Source of the DNA: Marthasterias glacialis
Lineage: Eukaryota > Echinodermata > Asteroidea > Forcipulatida > Asteriidae
Reading direction: 5' to 3'
NCBI GenBank assembly: GCA_911728455.2
Contig: OU452225.1
Coordinates: 24,834,495 to 24,898,494, forward strand
DNA: 64,000 nucleotides
Shown here piece by piece: positions 10,501-17,540 of the stretch (positions are counted from its first letter, which is position 1; each line of letters starts with the position of its first letter). The position numbers and the translations under genes were made by a program. Under the pieces are notes generated by a model. The model saw only the letters and a program-made list of their open reading frames with translations. It was not told the origin of the DNA and ran no database searches.

Positions 10501-13500
10501 GTGTAGTTGCATTCACCACATGATATCATATCGCATCGCAGGCTGGAACAGTTTATCATTCAGAGCCGCAGTGGATGATATTGAATGGTCAGACAGTAGG
10601 AGGGTTGACTGTATGCAGTGTAGATGCAATTACCACGATATATCGCAGGCTGGAACAGTTTAGCATTCAAAGCCACAGTGGATGATATTGAATGGTCAGA
10701 CAGTAGGAGGGTTGACTGTATGCTGTTTATATGCTTTCACCACTGATAATTGCAGGCTGGTAGAGTTTTTTGTTCAAAACCACAGTTGGATAATATTGAA
10801 TGGTCAGACAGTAGGAGGGTTAACCACTGCTCTTAATTGGTTTGTCCTCTAAAGGTACATCTTTCGAAATGCCAAGAAAGTTGGCCTCCAAGAGCTTGGT
10901 CCGAGGTTCACACTCAAGCTGCGTTCACTACAAAAGGGCACGTTTGACTCCAAGTTTGGAGAGTACGAATGGGTACATAAGGTAAGGAAATATCTTTGCT
11001 AAAATTTTCTTTTTTAATTTGCTTGCCATTTTCCACCCAGGCTAACCAACTTACGTAAACAAGCCATTTGGATTTTGGGTTGGTGCACCACAGAGTGAAG
11101 ATTATCCAATATTGATAGTTATTGGATGTCCAAGATATATGTCCAATGTGGATAAATTTATGAGCAAACGTGTGATGTCATATCAGGCAGAAACCTGCAT
11201 GTTGCAATTAGTATTTATGCACAAAAAGTTGAAAGAATTTGGGATATTTCACTGTCGTAAACTTTCCTCCTGAAGTGATTTGTTGTGTTAGTTCATGGCA
11301 GTAAGCCGACAAGCAAACCTTTTCTCACAAATGCTTTTAATAAGCAAATTTGGGGTTCACAATTTCATGAACTTCAACACAAAACCACAGTGTCTCCCTG
11401 AATTGACATCTCGGCAACAGCGCCCTCAGTTGTCCGGAAACGATGAACATTTTTAAATGTTTAAAAGTAGTGCACGTTTCAATAAAATTAACCAGAAAAG
11501 AATGCCAATTGAATTTCATACACTTAATGGTATTAGAAAGTAGCGCGAAATGCGTTCCAGAGAAATATTCCACTTCAGGGGCCCTGTCAACGGAAAGTCA
11601 TTCTTTTCAGAACCACCCCAACTCAAAAGAGATAAGAGCTTACATGGTGTCTACCGCAAACCTTACTGTGTATTCCTTTATCTTTAAGCAATAAACCACA
11701 AGGGAAACTGACTGGGTAAATTTTGTAATCAATTTTGGGGTGAACAAAGAAAATTTGTCTGGAGCGGGATTTGTACCTGCGACCACCAGTGCTCTACCAA
11801 CTGAGCTTTCCAGCCCTAACATCGGCGGTCTCCCTATTGTGTCAATATCTTTGTTCGGGGGTGCCAGTCAGAAGCTGCTCTTCTTTATTTATAAAAAAAA
11901 ATGTTGAATGGCTTCTGACTGGCACCCCCGAACAAAGATATTGACAAAATAGGGAGACCGCGGATGTTACGGCTGGATAGCTCCGTTGGTAGAGCATCGG
12001 TACGTATAGCCGGTGGTGGCAGGTTCAAATTCCACTCCAGTCAAACTTTTCTTTGTTCAACACCCCATAATTTATCTTACTTTAATGAAAGCTAGGAAAC
12101 ATGGAGACGGGTGTACTGTACTTCGTATTATTAGACTGTGTCACCTAGTAAAGGATCAGGGTTTCGATTTCACAAAGAGTTAAGATTGATCTTAAGTGCA
12201 AATCGACCGTAATTGCTAAGCAAAGTGTGATGTCACAATGCAAGTTACTATGGTAATACTGATAACTCATCGTGAGATGAATCTTAGTGCTTTGTGAAAT
12301 CAACCCCAGCTTGGCTCAGTGGTTTCTGCCCCTGCCTTTCACCTCTGTGGACCCCGGTTCGAATCCCACCTCAGACCGGAGCCTTGTATGTGGATTGGGT
12401 TTTCAGTCCCTACCTGATTGCGCGGGTTTCCCCCATTTGGGGTTTTCCTCCCACATCTAAAACTGAACATTTCTCCTCATTTCCTAATCATCTTGTTATT
12501 GGCGCCGCTAATTGTGCTGTTGAATATAAACAAATGAAATAAATAAATAAATAAGAGTGGAGGACCACTGGCCAGAGTCTAGTAGCATTTGAGCCTGTAA
12601 CCCAACAACTGAAAGAGTCTGGCACTCCAAACACGAACAGCCTTTTAAGAAATTTACAAATGTAAACCTAGGTTTTTTTTTAATTCCGAGCCTTTAAAGT
12701 GGACCCAAATTAAAACTAAAGTGGAAAAAAATTACAACATCATGATTTCACGCCGAAAATCACATATCAAAATCATATGTGAAGTTTGGTCGCAAACCCT
12801 AAAAATTACCGTGTACTGTGAGTGACAATTTTTGGCTGTATTTTACAAGAAACACTCATTTGTGCTAGCACCAAATTTGGTCCGAAAGACGACCAAAAGT
12901 CTTGAAAATCGTCAATAAAAGATGCAAAATGCTTGATTTAAACTATTTTATATAAAAACGGTGCAAGCACTAGGGTTAAGGCCGTGTTCGGGGTGTCATT
13001 TTACCCTTCATCTGGATTGGAAATGACGTGAATTCTGTGCGTGGCGAAGGCATCAAAACTCGTGTACAAACGGAAACGCATGACCAAGTCGTCACCAAAA
13101 AAAGCTTGCCGCAAATTTAAAAACATCTATAAAACAGGCAACAGTGGCGCGATGTTGACGTCATGTTGTTTGTATCAAAGTTTTATAGAGCATGAGCTTT
13201 CATTTGATGTAGTGTTTGTGGTTTTTAAGACTGTACTTCCTGAGATTAACCGCACACAAGCTTCATGTGTTAAAAAAAAGCAATGAGAGTTTGTCAGACA
13301 GTAAAACAATAATAATAAAAATAATAAAAATCTCAACGAAAACAAACCTGGTTTTGGCAGATGGCCGAAACCCCCCTAAAATAAATATTTGAGGTCTCGC
13401 AAAAGTACTGAGTTACACGACCACTGGTCAAGAAAGCAATCTACACTGTAAAGTGGATATAAACACATGATGGCATACCGTAAACGGAATATCCAAAGTT

Positions 13501-15978
13501 ACATGAAATTGTTATGTAACAATTGAGAAAATGGAGAACAAGAAGAATTTAGAAGTGTTGGGTTGTGTCAATGCGGGAGTCTGTTCCTGGAAAATATCTG
13601 TCTGTTGTAATGAAGGCATTTGTTGATTTATTAACGAGGCTTACAATGGAGTGCACTTTTTTTGATCTGACCTTGCCGTCAGAGCTCACCTCAATGAAGC
13701 TTGATGACAATGGGCTTCATATATCATCGCAATCAATGGAATCTCTGATGTGTGCGCATATATATTCGCTGGCAATTTATACTGACCTTTTTGGTGTAAT
13801 TTTCCCTACCGTGCCCGTTTTGTCTGTATGTGTGTTATGGAGGGGGATCGCCATGGCAACCAGGCACTGGAATTAATGAGAAGGATTACCATGGCAACGT
13901 ATTGAAAGATGGCGATGCTAGTCACCAGGCTGTGTGGGTGTGTGTTTCTGTGTTCCGGTGATCATTATAATAAAAAAACCACCTTTTTTTATTTATTTTA
14001 TTTTTGTTTTTGTTTTTCGGGGGGGGGGGGGTGGATTGTTTCATATCTGTTCTGATGACAAGAACCTGTGTAAAGGTTGAGAGTACTCAAATATGTGTTT
14101 TTTTATTTTTAAACGTTTTTTTATTTTGTTTATTGGGTGCGACTTTTTTATTTTTATTGATGGGGATCCTGGCCTGATACTTCACGGAGGCAATGGAGGC
14201 AACGTTGCCCCTGGTCATTGCCTTGGTGCCCTTGAAATGCTCCGATCCAAATTTGCAGTTTCCTCCTAGAGGTGCCCTTTATTAAGAAGAAAATGCCCTT
14301 GCCCTTTTCAAGAACGAAGCTATCAGGACTTGGGATCATGTAGCTCATGATATCGTAAATTTGATGTCTGAAATTGTGCAGCTTTACTGCCCGCCGATCT
14401 TACTACGTGTATCTTGCCTTCCCTTCCCTGGAAAGACATTGTCTTTTTATAGCCCCATTTATGGGCACTTTATGTCAGGAAATTGCCTGCCGTACTTCTT
14501 GGAGAGCCTTTTAGTTCATTTCGTTCAATTTGTTTTGTATAATGTCTAACAAATGTAATTTTAAAAGGCATTTTTATGCCCTTTGCATCAACTGATACGG
14601 TCGAAGTGTACGACGTATCGGATGTACATGTACACGTGTGCAGCTGACACTGCTGAGCATGGTGGTTAAAAATATTCTGTGTGTTTGTTTGTCGGTGTGT
14701 TTGTGTGGTTGTTTTGTTCTCTTCATGCCGATTGTTTTAATTGATACTTGCAATTCATCATTTCAGATGTTTAGGAATTTCTTGTGCAGGAATTCCATTT
14801 GGGGCAAAATTGAAAATCTCAAGTTCAGTGCATACAAACTGTACACTTTAGACCTTGTGCAACTTCGTCGTAGATCACACAGGTGCTTTCAACATTGCCA
14901 TTTTGTTGATCACCTCTGTGTAAGAAAAATACACGAGGTTCATGTTCATTGTAAATTTTCTACAGATTTGAGCGAAAATTTTGTAATCGTTTCTGAAAAC
15001 TGAAAAGTATTATGTCACTTAATGAATTTACATACAGGACTCACGCTTAGCACTAGCCCGGCGGAGATTGTCTGGTAAAAACTGCTATGGGCTAGTAAAC
15101 ACCACTTCTCAACTTGCCCTGTGGGCTACTAAAAACTGTGCAACTTACTTGTTTATAATGCTCATACTTCTTCCTTTGTAGATGTGAATAATACGTTTTA
15201 GAAATGTGTTAATTTATTTTTGAGTGTGTGAGTGTAACTTCATTTGACCGTTAAACTGGTTGTGATCGCTACCATTAGTATCAGAAAGATACACTTATGA
15301 CAGTACATGTTTAAAATTTAGGCAACAAAAACTTCCTGGGGGCAAGTAAAATGCACAGTTTACTAGCCCCTTGGGCTACTCTACAAACAGCTTAAGCGCA
15401 AGGCCTGACATACCAAGCTGAAATTCATAATGAAGATTATTTTATTTCAGCCCCAGGAGTTGGTGGCAATGACCCCTGGAAAAAACAGTTGATTTGTAGC
15501 CCACACCTCAAGTGGCTTACTGGCCATGTGTGTCTGGTGACTTCCATAAAAAAAAAAAAATAAATAAAATTATAAAAATCTCGACAGCTGTACCTTATCT
15601 TCATTCAGAAACCAAAATACAGTACCAATATAATCTGTAAAAAAAAAAAAAAATCACTACAGCTGTACCTTATCTTGATTCAAAAACCAGAAACAGTGAC
15701 AGAATATTATGACATCTTTAATGATCAACTCCATCTGCCTCTCCATGACCTGCTTTTGTGTATGTCTGACTGTTTAACTCCTCCCGGTTACACTCAACCT
15801 AATAATGATGAAAACCAGACTGTCACCAGCCTTGTTCGGTTTTACCTCAATATTTCTGTCATCAGGTCCTACTCATAAGATCTTGCCCGTACTTATCAGG
15901 GTTTTTTTCTTCTTCTTCTTCTTCCCCTTACTACAGAGGCATGAAATGGAAACGAGCCGCAGGAAATTCTTCCTGTAG
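114..15978 (+). CDS. RPF1: Ribosome production factor 1, 3' eight exons (5' end outside window)
   Basis: Spliced CDS: 114-170, 868-948, 2665-2760, 3882-4035, 4800-4882, 5396-5574, 10855-10981, 15937-15978. The exons total 819 nt and join in one frame to 272 residues plus a TAG stop. This matches about the last 272 of the roughly 349 residues of animal RPF1, so only the N-terminal exons are missing to the left. Visible in order are a basic linker ([14 protein letters not shown]), [13 protein letters not shown], a Brix domain starting at KVLITAS, then [54 protein letters not shown] and [15 protein letters not shown], and the end RRKFFL. In yeast, Rpf1 is a nucleolar Imp4/Brix-superfamily factor that acts with Mak16 in early 60S pre-ribosomes; that role here is inferred from homology. 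Introns are 697, 1716, 1121, 764, 513, 5280 and 4955 bp, all GT-AG. No AATAAA was found within about 700 bp after the stop. It converges with the arrestin gene on the other strand. Confidence 0.96.
171..867 (+). other. RPF1 intron
   Basis: GT-AG intron of 697 bp. It holds one foldback element at 684-805; the rest (171-683) shows no feature I can name. The small open frames here are chance. Confidence 0.85.
684..805. repeat. Foldback (MITE-like) element
   Basis: A near-perfect inverted repeat: the left end AATTATTGCCTGACGTGATG is mirrored by CCATCACGCCAGGCAGCAATTATT at the right, and the inner arms GGGTTTTGTACA/TGTACAAAACGCC also pair. It is about 122 bp long with a short CG-rich loop. No coding capacity. 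Confidence 0.8.
868..948 (+). CDS. RPF1: RPF1 exon, PKTIES...[13 protein letters not shown]
   Basis: The acceptor is cacatag and the donor is gtatga. The exon has 27 codons, phase 0 at both ends. It encodes [12 protein letters not shown] followed by [15 protein letters not shown], a strongly conserved RPF1 segment just before the Brix domain. Confidence 0.95.
1191..1548 (+). mobile_element. L-family SINE, tRNA-Leu-like head, poly(A) tail
   Basis: The head has a pol III A box TGGCCGAGTGG (1200-1210) and B box GGTTCGAGTCC (1257-1267), with a long variable arm like tRNA-Leu. A body follows, then a 28-base A run at 1521-1548. The 3' part recurs, truncated, at 15449-15570. The intact boxes and long A tail suggest a relatively young full-length copy. 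Confidence 0.9.
1549..1997. other. Intronic sequence between SINEs
   Basis: AT-rich sequence in the second visible RPF1 intron. The stretch near 1790-1990 ends in GGACCGCCCGCCAACATAAGG, which resembles the flank of T-family SINEs elsewhere and may be the remnant of one. Nothing else is recognised. Confidence 0.4.
2001..2076 (+). mobile_element. T-family SINE head (tRNA-like)
   Basis: The A box is TAGCTCAGTTGG (2010-2021); the B box GGTACAAGTCC (2053-2063) has one change from consensus. The ends do not pair as an acceptor stem, so this is a degenerate tRNA-derived repeat, not a working tRNA. Related copies lie at 7620-8010, 11686-11850, 11930-12075 and 17055-17212. Confidence 0.75.
2080..2664. 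other. RPF1 intronic sequence without recognised features
   Basis: A very AT-rich stretch before the exon at 2665. I see no repeat family, RNA gene or coding exon in it. Confidence 0.5.
2665..2760 (+). CDS. RPF1: RPF1 exon, start of Brix domain
   Basis: The acceptor is ccttcag and the donor is gtacgt. The exon has 32 codons in phase 0 and encodes [20 protein letters not shown] followed by [19 protein letters not shown] is the first strand of the Brix domain. The usual DRPHGR turn of vertebrate RPF1 is replaced by DISRH. Confidence 0.95.
2846..2932 (+). mobile_element. L-family SINE head fragment (tRNA-Leu-like)
   Basis: It has an A box CGGCCGAGCGG (2854-2864), an anticodon-like CTTAAGT and a B box GGTTCAAATCC (2906-2916). 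The outer ends GTGTCGC and GCCTGGC do not form an acceptor stem, and the downstream sequence soon departs from other copies. It is therefore a SINE head rather than a tRNA gene. Confidence 0.75.
3017..3289. mobile_element. Hairpin element flanked by a 16-bp target duplication
   Basis: Terminal inverted repeats of about 60 bp (left CCATTAAGCCCTGCCCC, right GGGGCGGGGCTTAATGG, and inner GACCAATCACAGC/GCTGTGAATGGTC). It is flanked by GTTTATGTGAAACTAT (3001-3016) and GTTTATTTGAAACTAT (3290-3305), a 15/16 match. There is no coding capacity. The chance ORFs inside on both strands are products of the palindrome. Confidence 0.8.
3408..3735. repeat. Foldback repeat, CCAATTTCATAGAGCTG family (two head-to-head arms)
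   Basis: The left arm GCTTACCGTAATAAAGTTACC...GTCACATGTACAATCTGTGA is mirrored by TCACAGATTGTACATGTGAC...GGTAACCTTATTCTGG to the right. The centre carries GTGAAATTGGGACCCGGGC and the outer end CTCTATGAAATTGG. Single or degenerate copies occur at 26150-26300, 26450-26650, 27020-27180, 52350-52510 and 57420-57592. Confidence 0.85.
3882..4035 (+). CDS. RPF1: RPF1 exon, central Brix domain
   Basis: The acceptor is ttttttacag. The donor is gtatcc, an unusual extension of GT. The exon is 154 nt and ends in phase 1. It encodes [35 protein letters not shown] and NGDRKSP; the split codon with the next exon makes Asn, giving DRKSPNG as expected for the family. The reading frame left open upstream of the acceptor is intronic. 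Confidence 0.95.
4190..4742. repeat. Large foldback element filling an RPF1 intron
   Basis: The left arm 4190-4345 and right arm 4560-4742 are inverted copies: ACACGCAAATGTTTCCCC pairs with GGGGATACATTTGCGTGT, CCGGTCATTC with GAATGACCGG, and GATTCACCCACAC with GTGTGGGTGAATC. The loop is about 215 bp. It makes up about 72% of the 764-bp intron and ends 57 bp before the next exon. The open frames in it are not coding. Confidence 0.85.
4800..4882 (+). CDS. RPF1: RPF1 exon, [14 protein letters not shown]
   Basis: The acceptor is gaacccaag, a weak AAG site; the donor is gtaagc. The exon is 83 nt, entering in phase 1 and leaving in phase 0. It encodes [19 protein letters not shown] and VKLRKEIK, a hallmark Brix-domain segment. 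The exon begins 57 bp after a large foldback repeat that fills most of the preceding intron. Confidence 0.95.
4893..5015 (+). mobile_element. V-family SINE fragment
   Basis: Starts at a degenerate B box (GGGTTTGAATCTC), then GGAGCCTTGCATGTGGATTG, GTTTCAGTCCCTTCC and CTCCCACATCCGAAGATT. The order matches the full V copy at 12303-12555. Confidence 0.7.
5030..5340 (+). mobile_element. L-family SINE, 5'-truncated, with ATT-rich tail
   Basis: Begins in the tRNA-like part (GGCCGAGTCATCAGAGCATGG, TTTGAATCCCG). The body follows: GGCAAGACACTTAAACTGC, CACCCAGGAGTAAATGGATAC and GGAGTTGAGACGGTTTCAGG. It ends in GCCCAATAAATGTCTACTATTATTG. The same body is seen at 41735-41985 and 43301-43680. Confidence 0.75.
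5396..5574 (+). CDS. RPF1: RPF1 exon, RLGHSIGRL...[10 protein letters not shown]
   Basis: The acceptor is ccctactag after a pyrimidine tract; the donor is gtatga. The exon is 179 nt and ends in phase 2. It encodes [40 protein letters not shown] and [12 protein letters not shown], matching the C-terminal half of the Brix domain. Confidence 0.96.
5708..6658. repeat. CT-rich minisatellite, about 20-24 bp unit, with 336-bp higher-order repeat
   Basis: About 43 units of the form CCACCTTCTTGGTCTCCCTC with variable spacers (CCC, CCACC, CCCCC). A block starting near 6047 recurs at 6383 with the same order of variant units, including rare ones (CTTAGTCT, TCTTCCCCCTACC), giving a 336-bp duplication. 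The long Pro/Leu/Ser-rich open frames on both strands are an artefact of the unit lacking stops. Confidence 0.95.
6913..6942. repeat. (ATA)n microsatellite
   Basis: About ten uninterrupted ATA units. The following 6943-6990 (GTTTTCCTTATGCAATGCC, TCAAAGTGCTTTACAATAAA) resembles a common repeat tail also seen at 20115-20165 and 36750-36810, so the run may be a SINE tail. Confidence 0.85.
7278..7364. repeat. Short foldback element (GGATTTCACAA ends)
   Basis: The ends GGATTTCACAATACTAGTCC and GACTAAGTCCTAGCACTTTGTGAAATCC are inverted copies. A second member lies at 12166-12301. Confidence 0.7.
7480..7570 (+). repeat. Fragment of the A-family TIR element
   Basis: TTTATACCATGTAGTAAGTTGTGTGTAAATCTGTGAATACTTTTA matches the right-hand part of the element at 8951-9262. 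Preceded by a degenerate GAAAACTGCAAAAAATTGCC. Confidence 0.5.
7620..8010 (-). mobile_element. T-family SINE, interrupted by another insertion
   Basis: The flanks match the copy at 11686-11850: AATAAACCACAAGCGAAACTGACTGGGTAAATTTT and CCTGCGACC on the left, then CTCTACCAATCAAGCTATCC and GGCAGTCTCCCTACATTGTC on the right. About 230 bp of foreign G-rich DNA (7718-7947) interrupts the tRNA-like part between its B and A boxes. Confidence 0.75.
7718..7947. mobile_element. CAGCGGCGTAGC-ended element nested in a SINE
   Basis: The right end CCTTGGCTACGCCGCTG is the inverse of CAGCGGCGTAGCCAAGG; the left end (CAACTGTGTAGCTGGGA) is a worn copy. Inside are runs of G and C and GGAGGGCACCTGGGGGAGG. A relative with similar ends is at 31524-31950. 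Confidence 0.65.
8951..9262. mobile_element. A-family element with 21-bp terminal inverted repeats
   Basis: Left end GCCCCAGCTCAACATTGGTAA, right end TTACCAATGTTGAGCTGGGGC: a perfect 21-bp inverted repeat. The interior has ATTCTTTGCACAAATCAAG, ACCAACCTGTGAAAATGTCA and TTTGCGAGAAAACGG. Other copies: 26647-27005 and 45596-45935 (inverted), and 37140-37330 (partial). It is non-coding, so it would be a non-autonomous DNA transposon. Confidence 0.85.
9263..9408 (-). mobile_element. SINE with tRNA-like head (GGTTCAAATCC B box)
   Basis: On the - strand TGGTAGTCTAGTTGG is the A box and GGTTCAAATCC the B box, about 9333-9404. The part toward 9263 (CTCGAGGTACTTTCCCGAGACCTGTG) recurs at 54995-55078. 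The tail lies next to the A-family element. Confidence 0.7.
10430..10840. repeat. Tandem array, 107-130 bp unit
   Basis: Four copies of a unit with GATATTGAATGGTCAGACAG, GTAGGAGGGTTGACTGTA, GCAGGCTGG and AACCACAGTGGATGA; CAGTAGG occurs at 10464, 10594, 10701 and 10809. A 14-bp GTAGGAAGGTTGACT duplication lengthens the first unit. The same unit makes an array at 19200-19670 and a lone copy at 27790-27890. Confidence 0.9.
10855..10981 (+). CDS. RPF1: RPF1 exon, [20 protein letters not shown]
   Basis: The acceptor is tcctctaaag and the donor is gtaagg. The exon is 127 nt, entering in phase 2 (AG+G makes Arg) and leaving in phase 0. It encodes [37 protein letters not shown] and EWVHK. A 107-130 bp tandem array ends only about 30 bp before the acceptor. 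Confidence 0.96.
11686..11850 (-). mobile_element. T-family SINE (left half of a head-to-head pair)
   Basis: On the - strand it reads GGGCTGGAAAGCTCAGTTGG (A box), then GGTGGTCGCAGGTACAAATC (B box region), then GTTCACCCCAAAATTG, ending ACTCAGTTTCCCTTGTGGTT. Outer flanks match the copy at 7620-8010. Confidence 0.8.
11851..11945. repeat. Palindromic spacer joining two SINEs
   Basis: GTCAATATCTTTGTTCGGGG and GTGCCAGTCAGAAGC are exactly mirrored after a short AT loop by GCTTCTGACTGGCAC and CCCCGAACAAAGATATTGAC. Together with the flanking SINEs it makes an inverted repeat of nearly 400 bp. Confidence 0.9.
11930..12075 (+). mobile_element. T-family SINE (right half of a head-to-head pair)
   Basis: GGGAGACCGCGGATGTTACG, then the A box TAGCTCCGTTGG (consensus TAGCTCAGTTGG) and the B box GGTTCAAATTCC, then TCTTTGTTCAACACCCCATAA. 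It is the mirror of 11686-11850. Confidence 0.8.
12166..12301. repeat. Short foldback element (GATTTCACAAAG ends)
   Basis: GATTTCACAAAGAGTTAAGA at the left is mirrored by TCTTAGTGCTTTGTGAAATC at the right. Same family as 7278-7364. The interior CGTAATTGCTAAGCAAAGTG is unassigned. Confidence 0.75.
12303..12555 (+). mobile_element. V-family SINE, near full length
   Basis: A box TTGGCTCAGTGG and B box GGTTCGAATCC (12356-12366), then GGAGCCTTGTATGTGGATTG, GCGGGTTTCCCCCATTTGG and CCTCCCACATCTAAAACTG, ending in an (AAAT)n tail. Related fragments: 4893-5015, 46410-46575 and 48235-48345. Confidence 0.85.
14170..14322. repeat. R-family dispersed repeat
   Basis: GGAGGCAACGTTGCCCCTGG, CATTGCCTTGGTGCCCTTGA and TGCAGTTTCCTCCTAGAGGT recur at 16150-16315 and, inverted and worn, at 17945-18030. 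It has no TIR that I can see and no coding capacity. Confidence 0.75.
15035..15407. mobile_element. Non-autonomous hAT-like element, copy 1
   Basis: The ends CAGGACTCACGCTTAGC and CTTAAGCGCAAGGCCTG form an imperfect inverted repeat. The whole 373 bp is an inverted relative of 23530-23879 (shared GGGCTAGTAAACACCACTTC and GGGGCAAGTAAAATGCACAG). An ACATA flanks both sides, but no clear 8-bp duplication is seen at this copy. Confidence 0.8.
15449..15570 (+). mobile_element. L-family SINE, 3' fragment with A tail
   Basis: CAGCCCCAGGAGTTGGTGGC to GTCTGGTGACTTCCAT then an A run. Nearly the same as the 3' third of the SINE at 1191-1548, so it is a 5'-truncated insertion. Confidence 0.85.
15937..15978 (+). 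CDS. RPF1: RPF1 terminal coding exon
   Basis: The acceptor is cccttactacag after a long TTC tract. The exon encodes [13 protein letters not shown] then TAG. The vertebrate end is a close match (MDTSRRKFHL), which fixes the gene's C terminus. Confidence 0.93.
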   Translation, partial: RHEMETSRRKFFL

Positions 15979-16149
15979 AATCTCTGTTTAGGATTTGCAA
16001 GATTTTCCAGAGGTAAATAGCTCTTTCTCTTTTTGAAATTTGTTTACACAACTGCAGAGGTTTTTTTTTTAATGAATGTGTTTATACTTGAACGGGATTG
16101 GCTTAGCATGTGCTTCACTGTTTAAAGGTGTGCTTTCAAACTTTACCTT

Positions 16150-16315
16150 CATTCAGGCTGAGATTGTTTTTCAACGGAGGCAGTTGCCTCCGTTGCCCTT
16201 GGTCAATGCCTTGGTGCCCTTGAATTTTTTCCAATAGAAATTTACAATTTCCTCGTTGAGGTACCCTTTACCATGGAGAAAATTGCCTCGGTTCCATTGC
16301 CCTTTCAAGATGGAA
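16150..16315. repeat. R-family dispersed repeat
   Basis: GGAGGCAGTTGCCTCCGTTG, CCCTTGGTCAATGCCTTGG and AATTTCCTCGTTGAGGTACC match 14170-14322. It begins about 170 bp after the RPF1 stop, so it may lie in the 3' UTR. Confidence 0.7.
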
Positions 16316-17054
16316 GCATACAGGCCTGTTTATGGTGTAGAGAGTCTGTAAATCGTAAACAATATTTGTGTTATCGAGGGGGTTTCACTGCAAAGCGAGA
16401 GAAGCTGGCCACAATTTTTAAAGGAAGTTTTCATTTTTTGTACAATCCCGTCCCTATTTAGTACCGTGCCCCCCCCCTTCCTGCCAACTTTCCCCAATCA
16501 TTTTCAACTCGAGTACTCCACAGTTGATTAGATTGATGTACTAGGCTGGCTGCTTATTTCTTGTATCGGGCCACTAGAATTCCAGGGGGAGATACACACT
16601 GAAAATTGACAGTGCCTGGGTTTTTTTTTCATCCAATAACACAACCAATTTTAAAATCACACAGGTCATGCCATTTCAGTAAGGGTCTGCCATTATGTTT
16701 AGAATCTGTATTGTGAATATATTTATGTATTTTTTTTTTCATTTTTAACGTGGAATATTCATCAACAATGCGGCATGTACGGATGTAAAACATGTGTGCA
16801 GGGGTGTGAGAGTTCAGCTTTTAAGCTGATTTCGGCTTTTTGTTTGTTTAGATTTTTACTCTGAATTTCAGCTTTTTTGTACACCTGCTCTGTACAAAAC
16901 AACGGAAACTTGTTAAGCATTTTGTTAGCTGTTTTTAGTTTTTTTTTTGTATATGTGGCCACTCATACCCCTGTGTGTGTACAAGTATTAAACCTTCATA
17001 ATGCCGTAGAGTCTTGGGGGCGGGGGATGGGGGGGGGGGGGGGGGGCTCGCGCT

Positions 17055-17212
17055 CCAGAACAAAGTTATCAACAAACTAGGGAGACAAGATAGCCAACAT
17101 ACATGTACTGTGTACGGCCACTTAGCTCAGTTTGTAGAGCACCCGCTCGTAAATTTGGAGGTTGTAGGTTCAAATCCCACTTTAGTCGTTTATTCTTTGT
17201 TCACCCCAAAGT
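17055..17212 (+). mobile_element. T-family SINE
   Basis: CAAACTAGGGAGACAAGATAG, then the A box TAGCTCAGTTTG and B box GGTTCAAATCC, then TTCTTTGTTCACCCC. Preceded by a G run (17023-17046). Confidence 0.8.
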
Positions 17213-17333
17213 TAATGCACTTTCTGAAGATGGGGGGACACTATTTATTCATATATTTATTTATTTATTTGAGAGAAAATAAAATTAGCTGTTGCAAACT
17301 CCTTACCAACCACAAGGACCTGTTGTATAAAGG

Positions 17334-17430
17334 CAACAAATTGTTAATGGCCTCACGTTTCGACCCTAGCAGAGTCTTTGAGCCTTCCAGAAAGACTCTG
17401 CTAGGGTCAAAACGTGAGGCCATTTACAAT
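17334..17430. repeat. Hairpin repeat, first of a tandem pair
   Basis: Arms GTTAATGGCCTCACGTTTCG and ACCCTAGCAGAGTCTTT are mirrored by AAAGACTCTGCTAGGGT and AAAACGTGAGGCCATTTAC; the loop is only about 10 bases. Confidence 0.9.
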
Positions 17431-17438
17431 GAATAATT

Positions 17439-17540
17439 GCAACAAATTGTTAATGGCCTCACGTTTCGACCCTAGCAGTCTTTTAGCCTTGAGAAAGACC
17501 CTGCTAGGGTCAAAACGTGAGGCCATTAACAATTTGTTGC
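17439..17540. repeat. Hairpin repeat, second of a tandem pair
   Basis: Starts GCAACAAATTGTTAATGGCC and ends GGCCATTAACAATTTGTTGC, an exact 20-base inverted repeat, with CGTTTCGACCCTAGCAG/CTGCTAGGGTCAAAACG inside. Same family and orientation as 17334-17430. Confidence 0.92.

Larger units (their letters stand above)
5575..10854 (+). other. RPF1 intron 5.3 kb, repeat-filled
   Basis: GT-AG intron between the exons ending at 5574 and starting at 10855. It holds a 950-bp minisatellite, a microsatellite, two foldback elements, SINEs, a nested insertion and a tandem array (all listed separately). Stretches 6660-6910, 6945-7275, 8015-8950 and 9410-10420 contain no recognised gene. The 150-residue open frame on the - strand at 8345-8797 has no recognisable domain and no splice context. 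Confidence 0.85.
10982..15936 (+). other. RPF1 last intron, 5.0 kb
   Basis: GT-AG intron before the terminal exon. It contains a SINE palindrome, foldback elements, a hAT-like element and SINE fragments, listed separately. In 10982-11685, 12560-14165 and 14330-15030 I recognise no gene. The stretches include short A/T and G runs (for example 14017-14031) and unassigned, possibly repetitive DNA. Confidence 0.85.

Noticed and set aside
16273..16461. Alternative downstream RPF1 coding exon
   Set aside because: RPF1 already ends at its conserved C terminus at 15978, and the frame lies in the R-family repeat.
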